A stretch of 10,961 nt of DNA from NCBI GenBank assembly GCA_002501855.1, contig DAOM01000037.1:1-10961 (forward strand), given 5' to 3'. Every line of letters starts with the position of its first letter. The stretch's first letter is position 1. The position numbers and the translations under genes were made by a program. Positions 5,814 to 10,961 of this stretch are shown here, piece by piece. The DNA is from Candidatus Nitrosopolaris nunavutensis (lineage in GTDB: Archaea > Thermoproteota > Nitrososphaeria > Nitrososphaerales > Nitrososphaeraceae). The notes under the pieces were generated by a model. It was not told the DNA's origin and did no database searches. It saw only the letters and a program-made list of their open reading frames with translations.

Positions 5814-5834
5814 ATACCCAAATTATACCCAAAT
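5814..5834 (-). promoter_or_regulatory. Tandem ATACCCAAAT repeats upstream of the small membrane ORF
   Basis: ATACCCAAAT occurs at 5814-5823 and again at 5825-5834, a period of 11 bp (about one helical turn). On the minus strand they read ATTTGGGTAT and lie 18-38 bases before the ATG at 5796, overlapping the expected TATA/BRE region. This suggests two half-sites for a regulator binding one face of the DNA. Confidence 0.4.
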
Positions 5835-6041
5835 CATCCACTAATCCTGTCATGGTAGCCAACTCCTTCTTCCTCTTAAATCAAATTCAAGTTGCGGTCG
5901 TGGTAGTGCATTAGACACAGTGTCATTTATCGTGTCAAGATTTGGACTAAATTTGGCTATAATCTGGAAAAATCAATTTAATAGTCGAGACTTTAACTAC
6001 CATGAACAGGAAAATAATAGTCATAACTTCCATTGTTGAAG
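5835..6041. other. Spacer with a short palindrome
   Basis: No gene recognised. GACACAGTGTC (5914-5924) is a perfect palindrome around its central base, with another GTGTC at 5932-5936. A 23-codon frame from ATG 6003 (MNRKIIVITSIVEVALRGGD) runs into the TFB pseudogene and may hold the end of its lost N-terminal part. Confidence 0.35.
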
Positions 6042-6518
6042 TTGCGTTGCGTGGAGGAGATAGTAGATGATTGCTGCGGTCAATCTTCCTGTGCCTGATG
6101 TCGTTGATAGCAAAACAGAAAGAACAGCAACAGGTGTTCTTAAATGTCCATCATTTGGTATCAAGGAACAAAAGTTATTTGTCGCCAACTCTAATTAGCA
6201 CGTAAAGATCTTGCACGAAACTTGAGCTTAAAATCCCAATACAAGATCCTATAAAGTGCATCGGAAGAGTTGCAAATAAGGCTAATCTAAGCGAGATAAC
6301 AAAACGTAAAGCAGATTAATGACAATGAGTTAGCTGCAGGAAAAGATCCCATGGGGCTGGCAGCATCGATGCTTTACCTATCGTCCATGAATAATAGAGA
6401 TAGTAATGAACATAGAACTCAGAGTGATCTTGCGGCAGCTGCAGGAGTAACAGAAGTAACCATCAGAAACAGAACCCAGGAATTAAGGAAAAAACGTTGC
6501 CTCAAAATAATTCGATAG
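6042..6518 (+). pseudogene. tfb: Degraded transcription initiation factor TFB
   Basis: Fragments in several frames rebuild the core of archaeal TFIIB, which bridges TBP and RNA polymerase at promoters. In order: LRGGDSR, a TAG, then MIAAVNL (6045-6087) recalls the (L/V)RGRSI..MIAA start of cyclin repeat 1. RKDLAR (about 6200-6219) marks its end. From 6221 comes the start of repeat 2: LELKIPIQDPIKCIGRVANK, then ANLSEITKRKA. After a frameshift near 6312 come INDNELAAGKDPMGLAAS, MLYLSS and finally AAAGVTEVTIRNRTQELRKK, with a stop at 6516. The N-terminal zinc ribbon and most of repeat 1 are missing, and there are at least three frame changes and one stop. GGAGG at 6053-6057 before ATG 6067 makes a 43-codon frame look translatable, but its sequence is not conserved protein. 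Repeat-2 assignment is very secure; these archaea typically carry several TFB paralogues. Confidence 0.9.
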
Positions 6519-6786
6519 CTCTCCCCCACTACAGAGGCTAGAGCAAGCCTCAAATGACTTGATGCGTAATGAAAACTATCAGAATATAAGACATAATTGA
6601 GATCAGATCGTATAACAATTAATAAACGTACCAAAGTTCTCATTTATATCTTTGATTGATTCTGGTACAACGCATACCCGTGCTGTTGAGTATGAGCATG
6701 CCTAATTCCAAGCATTCTATTTCAGATTGCCTTGATTCCCCCATTAAAACCCTATACTTATATCACGGAAACGTCCGAGCAAGCTT
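6519..6786. other. Spacer upstream of the 112-aa gene, with a promoter-like element
   Basis: No gene recognised. CCTATACTTATATCA (about 6750-6764) lies roughly 25-30 bases before GTG 6787, as expected for the TATA box of a leaderless transcript. Confidence 0.4.
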
Positions 6787-7125
6787 GTGAAATTTGAATT
6801 TGAACAGTTTTCGACCATAGAGGATGTTTTTCTATATCTTGTATCAGTTGCTCCCTATATGAAGCAGCTTCTACCTGTAAGCTCATACAAGGGTTATGTG
6901 TTTTCGTTAGTACCTTTAAGTCCGCTGTCGGGAGAAGTGTTGACGATGGTCTATACTAAAGGCAGCATCGACGCAGGGATGGTGGAGTTTGACATTTCTA
7001 CTAAAAAATACAAATCAGTCACTTCGGTTGAACGCGCTGATAAGAATTATTTTATTATTCTGATACCAAAGAGTACCAGTATCTCCGATAGTGCGATTGC
7101 ACAGTTGGAATCTAGCAAAACCTAG
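6787..7125 (+). CDS. Conserved-looking hypothetical protein, 112 aa
   Basis: Intact frame starting at GTG: MKFEFEQFSTIEDVFLYLVS, then VAPYMKQLLPVSSYKGYVFS, LVPLSPLSGEVLTMVYTKGS and a C-terminal half with alternating strands (AGMVEFDISTKKYKSVTSVE, KNYFIILIPKS). The alpha helix followed by beta strands suggests a small soluble alpha/beta domain; there is no signal peptide, transmembrane helix or metal motif. A TATA-like element about 28 bases upstream and the lack of a ribosome site point to a leaderless mRNA. Its last codons run into a TFB-like fragment read in another frame, so the C-terminus may have been altered by that junction. I do not recognise the family. Confidence 0.65.
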   Translation: MKFEFEQFSTIEDVFLYLVSVAPYMKQLLPVSSYKGYVFSLVPLSPLSGEVLTMVYTKGSIDAGMVEFDISTKKYKSVTSVERADKNYFIILIPKSTSISDSAIAQLESSKT

Positions 7126-7150
7126 ATTTCAACAACCACCTCCACAAGGA

Positions 7151-7330
7151 TTGATTCCCGAGTTAGCTATTGAAATAGCTCACAAATCAAGCAATCATCT
7201 TCTTGCAGATGGCAAATCTCCCAAAGGAGTTGCTGCCGGATACATATACTTCGCCGCAATGTTATTGGGTGTCAACCTATCTTTGTCAAGTCATCCTGAT
7301 ATTACCGAATTTAAGATCCGCAGTAGTTGA
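7151..7330 (+). pseudogene. tfb: TFB-like cyclin-repeat fragment (second TFB relic)
   Basis: The frame reads LIPELAIEIAHKSSNHLLAD, GKSPKGVAAGYIYFAAMLLG, then DITEFKIRSS and TGA. This corresponds to repeat 2 of TFB: helix with the A.EI pattern, the GK.P.G.AA signature and YIYFAAMLLG, followed by the DI.EFAGVTEVTIRNR helix. The last is shortened: DITEF jumps to KIRSS, as if about six codons (AGVTEV) were deleted in frame. Nothing of repeat 1 or the zinc ribbon lies upstream; the same frame runs back to GTG 7091 through non-homologous residues (MRLHSWNLAKPRF) overlapping the end of the 112-aa gene. It belongs to a more divergent TFB type than the relic at 6042. It probably cannot work as an initiation factor. 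Confidence 0.68.
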
Positions 7331-7514
7331 CAAGTTTTTAGAATAATTATCAATGTAAAGATTCAGACTCTATCGCAAATAATTGCTAGAATTTGACCTG
7401 TGGCTGTGAGGTAATTTAGATATATTCATTTCATTTTGACTTGTCTTGATTGACTGGGTACTTCTTATCCCCTTTTACGATCCTGATTATTCTATCTTGT
7501 TCTTCTCTTCCTGT

Positions 7515-7596
7515 TCCTCATCCTTTCTTTATCTTTTTTTTAGTTGGTGACTCGTAATGCCATCTCGCAATAAGGACAGAACGCACCATTGTTTTA
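7515..7596 (-). pseudogene. Zinc-ribbon-like C-terminal remnant
   Basis: On the minus strand NNGAFCPYCEMALRVTN ends in TAA at 7543-7545; the frame then continues through a Lys/Arg-rich tail (KKDKERMRNRKRRTR). CPYC is a zinc-knuckle half-site and GAFCPYC..ALR is typical of the second half of small archaeal zinc-ribbon proteins. No matching first Cys pair is seen in frame upstream, where TAA interrupts. It is either a decayed small zinc protein or a chance motif. Confidence 0.3.
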
Positions 7597-7693
7597 TAAT
7601 AACGATAGTAGAAGACAAATCCTACTGCTGCTCAAAAGGAAAGCACGCACCTTGTCTGTCTCCACGAACAAATAAGGACAACCTATTATAATA

Positions 7694-7708
7694 CTTTAAT
7701 ATTTAAAG
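7694..7708 (+). promoter_or_regulatory. Palindromic TATA-region promoter of the ester cyclase gene
   Basis: CTTTAATATTTAAAG is a perfect palindrome (6-bp arms, 3-bp centre) centred 28 bases before ATG 7729. It fits an archaeal TATA box for a leaderless transcript. Confidence 0.5.
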
Positions 7709-7728
7709 CATTATTTAAATCTTAAAAT

Positions 7729-8177
7729 ATGAGCCCCTGTATATACACAAGAACATAAAACCGTCGTGCACAGGTTTGTGAATGAATTCAAAAACGGAGG
7801 CGCGAGCATGGCACCCTTGGACAATCTGTTAGCATCTAATTTTGTCCACCATTTTAGCGACCCTAAACTTCCAGCTGGCAAAGAAGGCTTTAAAGCGATT
7901 GCCAACATGATCTTCAAGGCCTTTCCTGCATGTGACACTAGAGTTCATAATTGTCGATGGCGATCTCGTCGTAGAACGGAGTAACGTACGAGCCACACAC
8001 ACGGGTACTTTTCAAGGTGTACCGCCCACAAGTAAGCAGGTCACTTGGACAGAGAACAACATTTATCGCGTCTCACAGGGTAAGGTAGTAGAGATGTGGA
8101 GTTGTGGAGACTTGCTGGGCATAATGCATCAAATTGGCGGCATAGCAACTAGTGCAGCAGAGGTGCTTCATCTTTAG
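7729..8177 (+). pseudogene. SnoaL-like ester cyclase, split by two +1 frameshifts
   Basis: Three frames join into a SnoaL-like polyketide/ester cyclase (PF07366-type, NTF2-like fold) of about 148 residues, the usual size. ATG 7729 opens MSP; a CCCC run (7734-7737) with one C too many shifts the frame to VYTQEHKTVVHRFVNEFKNG, LLASNFVHHFSDPKLPAGKE and GFKAIANMIFKAFPA. Near 7930-7934 a second +1 shift leads to VTLEFIIVDGDLVVERSNVR, THTGTFQGVPPTSKQVTWTE, IYRVSQGKVVEMWSCGDLLG, ending at TAG. Conserved features are FV.EF.N.G, LLA.NFV.H, GTHTG-like ATHTGTFQGVPPT, and the final W...D..G. Members act on small cyclic or ester-like substrates or have unknown roles. The rest of the protein is well conserved, so the decay is recent or the indels are assembly errors. 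The gene probably encodes no full-length product as written. Confidence 0.85.
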
Positions 8178-8180
8178 AAA

Positions 8181-8456
8181 GTGGAGGTGTTAAGAAATGC
8201 CACTGTGATGCCTTCTCTCATCATTTTTCCATATAGCGTGAGTGAAGCGACTATGACGAAAGCCGGTCTAAGTCCTCTTTATATTGAGCTACTAGATGGT
8301 CACCGTATAAAGGATGTTAAAGATTCTTACTTTAAACCAATTGATGTGGACTTACTAGAAGGTAACGATAACATGCGAGGTTTTATTTCCGCGATAGACC
8401 ATCTAACGATCGACGACACGATTCTCACAGGCTACAAAGGCAGATGTCAGAATTAA
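8181..8456 (+). CDS. Unrecognised small protein (up to 91 aa)
   Basis: The frame can start at GTG 8181, or more likely at GTG 8205 or ATG 8208, since family-like sequence begins at MPSLIIFPYSVSEA. It continues TKAGLSPLYIELLDGHRIKD, VKDSYFKPIDVDLLEGNDNM and SAIDHLTIDDTILTGYKGRC. The protein is acidic and soluble, with no signal peptide or metal motif. A strong ribosome site GGAGGTG (8183-8189) is ideally spaced from an out-of-frame ATG near 8197 that stops after three codons, hinting at a small indel at the start. It overlaps the next ORF by 13 bases, suggesting a translationally coupled pair. No function proposed. Confidence 0.5.
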   Translation: MEVLRNATVMPSLIIFPYSVSEATMTKAGLSPLYIELLDGHRIKDVKDSYFKPIDVDLLEGNDNMRGFISAIDHLTIDDTILTGYKGRCQN

Positions 8457-8626
8457 GGGAAGAAGGGGATCAGATTCAAAAATTAAGACAGGAAGAGGAC
8501 AATGAAATGCAAGTTACGAAACTAGAGTATAAAGAAATGAGGTCAACACTTCAAAATATTCTAACTGTCATATCAAACCTAGAACAGCCGGTCGACAAAA
8601 ATAAGATAGCAAAGGTATCGTGGTAA
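8444..8626 (+). CDS. Small coiled-coil protein, 60 aa
   Basis: ATG 8444 opens MSELREEGDQIQKLRQEEDN and continues EMQVTKLEYKEMRSTLQNIL, then TVISNLEQP and a basic tail. The first 50 residues are charged with heptad-spaced Leu/Ile/Met, a clear coiled-coil pattern, suggesting oligomerisation or a partner, possibly the product of the overlapping upstream ORF. It has no other domain. It could also be the detached C-terminal coiled coil of a larger protein. Confidence 0.5.
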   Translation: MSELREEGDQIQKLRQEEDNEMQVTKLEYKEMRSTLQNILTVISNLEQPVDKNKIAKVSW

Positions 8627-8792
8627 TTAAGTATAATGAGGGGGTCATTTAACTTATCTTTCTCAGCACTAGGAGCAGCTATACCCATACTCTAGAATCT
8701 TTATCAATGAGAAAATATTGCATTTGTGTTATAAGGTATTATTTTCCCCAACTTAATAGATAAATAAAGGATTAGAGGAGTATCTTTTTGTC
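8627..8792. other. Convergent intergenic spacer
   Basis: Separates the plus-strand pair from the minus-strand secreted-protein gene. It is AT-rich, and no gene or strong hairpin is seen. Confidence 0.4.
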
Positions 8793-9452
8793 TTATCTAT
8801 ACTTCCATTCCCAAGCCTTAATTGTATCGGTACCATCTTTGTTACCAGTATTAGTAAACATCGCTACTGTATTGCTAAGAAAAGACAGATTTCGTGTTGC
8901 ATTTGCATTAAAGATAGCTGCTCCACTTCCTTGCATTGTTCCAGCAGGAGTCATGTGTACAACCTCTCTAAAACTAAGCGTGGCATTCCCATTAGCATTA
9001 CCGCCGCCATCATTAGCCTTAATAGCCAACCCTCCAAAAATACCTACAATTGTTTTAGATATTGGGATGATCAGAGCTCTGCCAGTATCTGTGAAGCCTA
9101 TACCTTTTACAATCCCATTACCTGAGAATGTTACTCCAGTAGCATGTCCTCCGCCATTTAAAGGAATACCTGGTACCGTACTTGTAATTTTATCATATTC
9201 TATATAGAATGGATTTCCCAAAGTAATATTGTTGTTAGTTATTGTTGTTTTTACATCATTACTTGAAGAAGTTGCTCCTTTTTGAACAACAGCTTGAGGA
9301 TTCATTGTATTAGTTGCATTTGTCATATTTCCTGGTGCTGCTGCGGCAAATGTTTCATTAACGAGAATAGTGTTCGTTAATCCAACTCCTGACATAACAA
9401 GCATAGTTCCAAATAAAACTCCAATAATAATCGTTGTTTCTCTTGTTTTCAT
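8793..9452 (-). CDS. Exported, Asn/Thr-rich protein of ammonia-oxidising archaea
   Basis: An intact 219-residue protein. Residues 1-38 are a signal peptide: basic MKTRE, a hydrophobic core TTIIIGVLFGTMLVMSGVG, and a cleavage region ending TFAAAA. A low-complexity Asn/Thr/Ser linker follows (about 40-75). The main domain is beta-rich: GNPFYIEYDKITSTVPG, GHATGVTFSGNGIVKGIGFT, DTGRALIIPISKTIVGIFGG, FREVVHMTPAGTMQGSGAAI, FNANATRNLSFLSNTVAMFT, ending WEWKYR. I associate this pattern (YIEYDKITS, FSG.G..KG..FTDTG, FLSNTVA, WEWK end) with exported proteins of ammonia-oxidising archaea of unknown role. Several N-X-S/T sequons (NET, NMT, NAT, NIT, NLS) are compatible with N-glycosylation. Two CTTAAGC sites lie in its promoter. 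Confidence 0.88.
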   Translation of the reverse strand: MKTRETTIIIGVLFGTMLVMSGVGLTNTILVNETFAAAAPGNMTNATNTMNPQAVVQKGATSSSNDVKTTITNNNITLGNPFYIEYDKITSTVPGIPLNGGGHATGVTFSGNGIVKGIGFTDTGRALIIPISKTIVGIFGGLAIKANDGGGNANGNATLSFREVVHMTPAGTMQGSGAAIFNANATRNLSFLSNTVAMFTNTGNKDGTDTIKAWEWKYR

Positions 9453-9456
9453 ATAT

Positions 9457-9485
9457 CTTAAGCTGAAGATAGCTTTTACTTAAGC
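9457..9485 (-). promoter_or_regulatory. Promoter with two CTTAAGC sites 22 bp apart
   Basis: CTTAAGC occurs at 9457-9463 and 9479-9485, start to start 22 bp (two helical turns). On the minus strand GCTTAAG lies about 5-11 and 27-33 bases upstream of ATG 9452. The distal copy overlaps the likely TATA region (TTAAGTAAAAG), so the sites flank the expected transcription start. Confidence 0.4.
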
Positions 9486-9531
9486 CTTCTGAGGTAGGCC
9501 CAAGACACCTCTGAAAACAAAGCCAAGAGCA

Positions 9532-9818
9532 ATGTCGCAGGACCTAGGTTCGTTGATGGCGAACGACGGCTTTAAGAAAGCAGAACGTGATTTGTCAAAG
9601 TTCGCCGTCGACTATAACCGTCCATGCAAAATTCAAGTTTGCTACCTGACTTGGATACGAAATTGCAAGTCTAGACCAACAAAGATACCGACCAAGTGGC
9701 AAAAACCCTACCAAATCCATTCAAATTCAAAAAGGGTTTCAGCGACATCACCCCACATATTCCATCTAAAAGCGATATTCGTGTGATAGAGTTACTGTTA
9801 ACTACAATAGTTGGATAA
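9532..9818 (+). pseudogene. Broken unrecognised gene (frameshift plus amber stop)
   Basis: ATG 9532 opens MSQDLGSLMANDGFKKAERD, then LSKFAVDYNRPCK. At the A4 run 9628-9631 the meaningful frame moves by -1 and continues NSSLLPDLDTKLQV, a TAG at 9672-9674, then TNKDTDQVAKTLPNPFKFKK, GFSDITPHIPSKSDIRVIEL and LLTTIVG to TAA 9818. One added A would repair the frame, giving about 95 codons with one internal stop. The original frame instead reads basic, low-quality sequence (WIRNCKSRPTKIP). The joined product is soluble and charged, with Pro/Lys-rich middle parts; no family recognised. It lies beyond the promoter of the minus-strand secreted-protein gene and diverges from it. Confidence 0.5.
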
Positions 9819-10168
9819 ATATAGATATTGAAATGGCATTAAACACTAAAAATACAAACCTTAGTCATATTAGTTTGGGTTAGAAGGACAGGATGTTGTA
9901 GCTTGTGAAGATATAACCATACATTGTAATAAGACTTATGGCAATAGTTGCAGGCATTAATATAGGAACTCACTAGACGTTACGCGATTTAGTAATTTAC
10001 TAACTGTTGTACTTACACACTTAGGTTACGCTGTTGATATGAAGTGTATATCCTATAGAATCGAAAGAAAATTCAACTTAATTTATGAACATGAATGGAC
10101 TGGTGACACAGTGACACAGTAATCAGTATTTTGTAAGAAATATGTTATACTTAGGATGATATACTACA
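9819..10168. other. Gap upstream of the transposase relic
   Basis: No recognisable protein. It may contain the destroyed N-terminal half of the transposase, but I could not find helix-turn-helix motifs. GTGACACA is repeated in tandem at 10103-10118. Confidence 0.35.
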
Positions 10169-10645
10169 AATGGAAGAACAGGTAACTACAGAGAGGTAGC
10201 AAGTAGATGGTCTGAGAGAAAGAGAACTATCGATACTCTGCATGTACTGGAGAAATGGTAATGATCAACTGAAAGCCCAAGAAGATAATGTATGATAATG
10301 GAATGCAGTTTACATCGATTATTCAGGTTTTTTCTCAAACACGATCATATTAGATGTTAAACTAATTCCTAATTCCTATCCGCAACTACAAGGAAAGGTA
10401 GAAGCATACACCAAGTAGTAGAAATGAGTTTCTAGCAACTTGAAGATATACCAAGCACAGATGATGGGAAATCAAGATATGATATGTTTGTCAAGGCATA
10501 TAATGAGCCTAGAGAACATGGAGGAATAAATGGTCTGACTCTATCAGAGACGTTTCTAGGAACGTTAGGTGGTGCTAATACTGTGACAAGGAAGCACCAA
10601 CGTGTAACTCATTTAGGTAATCAGAAGTGTAGCATATCTGTGTAA
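10169..10645 (+). mobile_element. IS481-like DDE transposase relic
   Basis: Fragments of an rve-type (integrase core) transposase, in order. NGRTGNYREVASRWSERKRT and IDTLHVLEKW are followed by two stops. After a frameshift, KPKKIMYDNGMQFTSII holds the DNG...F motif with the second catalytic Asp. Another frame gives LIPNSYPQLQGKVEAY, where Glu in GKVEAY is the expected third catalytic residue, and then TAG TAG. The last frame, KSRYDMFVKAYNEPREHGGI plus NGLTLSETFL, is the conserved C-terminal segment, ending with VTHLGNQKCSISV and TAA at 10643. At least two frameshifts and several stops make it inactive. IS481/IS3-like membership follows from the HGGINGLT.SE motif. The N-terminal half and terminal repeats were not located. 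Confidence 0.85.
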
Positions 10646-10961
10646 GTACAACAACTAATCAATTTAAATCATCGTGAAAAGTTAGAGGAAAATATCGAGT
10701 ACCGAAAATACATGAAAATCAGAGATCAAGGCCATAATTATTGGTTCTTGGATATCATCTCTACCTTTTAACATTACCCTTTCTAAGCAACTCGTAACCG
10801 TACGGTAAGGACGGTAAAATAGAAAGGGAAAACCAAATTTCTAGCACATATCAAGGATATGGTCCCACATAGTTTGTAGCTCAACTCACAGGGAAAACTG
10901 TCCACAGCGTCTGGCATTGGTTTTAACTAATGGTTTAGCTGGTTACAAGCTGATGAATTTA
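10646..10961. other. Gap downstream of the transposase relic
   Basis: A 40-codon plus-strand frame after the transposase stop (EYRKYMKIRDQGHNYWFLDI) has no recognised family. The nested inverted repeats at 10777-10828 dominate the region. From 10836 to the window end some frames look weakly protein-like (LAHIKDMVPHS, NSQGKLSTASGIGFN) but are broken by stops, suggesting another decayed gene that continues past the window. Confidence 0.35.
10777..10828. repeat. Nested inverted repeats with ACGGT half-sites
   Basis: CCCTTTCTA (10777-10785) and TAGAAAGGG (10820-10828) are perfect 9-bp inverted arms. Inside lies the perfect 10-bp palindrome ACCGTACGGT (10797-10806), whose centre is only about one base from that of the outer arms. 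A further copy of ACGGTAA (10811-10817) follows the one at 10802-10808, nine bases apart. Confidence 0.6.

Larger units (their letters stand above)
7331..7728. other. Gap: pyrimidine-rich tract, zinc-ribbon remnant and AT-rich promoter
   Basis: 7440-7541 is strongly pyrimidine-rich on the plus strand and ends in T8 (7534-7541), which could terminate plus-strand transcripts from the TFB-like fragment. A minus-strand zinc-ribbon-like remnant lies at about 7515-7596, and an AT-rich palindromic promoter at 7694-7708. Confidence 0.4.

Noticed and set aside
6419..6643. Minus-strand 74-codon frame
   Set aside because: It lies antisense to the GVTEVTIRNR part of the TFB pseudogene and has no features of its own.
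7711..7938. Minus-strand 75-codon frame
   Set aside because: Antisense to the ester cyclase gene; no domain or promoter.
8788..9207. Long plus-strand frame opposite the secreted-protein gene
   Set aside because: It is antisense to a clearly real minus-strand gene with signal peptide and family motifs; a shadow frame.
1..10961. CRISPR array, rRNA or clear tRNA genes
   Set aside because: No regularly spaced repeats and no rRNA or tRNA signature were found on either strand by eye.

Overview
The window looks like an AT-rich accessory region of an ammonia-oxidising archaeon (Nitrososphaeria/Thaumarchaeota, probably a soil-type Nitrososphaera/Nitrosocosmicus relative). The evidence is a TFB (archaeal TFIIB) relic with the GVTEVTIRNR motif, a second TFB-like fragment, an HTH_45-type winged helix protein, a PsbP-like exported protein, a PepSY exported protein, several core promoters placed as for leaderless mRNAs, and GGAGG/GGTGA ribosome sites. 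The first 18-19 bases match the Nextera/Tn5 mosaic end, so position 1 is probably a contig edge with residual adapter.

Layout. 20-834: broken PsbP-like secreted protein. 1295-2463: broken signal-peptide gene, then an intact four-helix membrane protein and an intact tandem winged-helix regulator. 2660-3578: a segment bounded by imperfect inverted repeats, holding an HTH_45 regulator without a convincing start and degenerate DNA. 3604-4502: a possible small membrane protein divergent from an intact PepSY protein with a methionine-rich tail; a palindrome covers the latter's TATA region. 4503-5990: mostly non-coding, with small ORF candidates, hairpins and a GC-rich structured patch. 6042-6518: TFB pseudogene. 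6787-7330: an unrecognised 112-aa protein followed by a second TFB-like fragment. 7729-8177: SnoaL-like ester cyclase split by two frameshifts. 8181-8626: two overlapping unrecognised small ORFs. 8793-9452 (minus): intact secreted protein. 9532-9818: broken unrecognised gene. 10169-10645: IS481-like transposase relic. 10777-10828: nested inverted repeats.

The dominant theme is gene decay: at least five genes carry frameshifts, in-frame stops or deletions. The intact genes are mainly exported or membrane proteins and DNA-binding regulators. I see no clear multi-gene new system. The best leads are the inverted-repeat-bounded segment, the nested repeat near 10.8 kb, the GC-rich structured patch near 5.15 kb, the regulated divergent promoter near 3.87 kb, and the two TFB-like relics about 0.6 kb apart.
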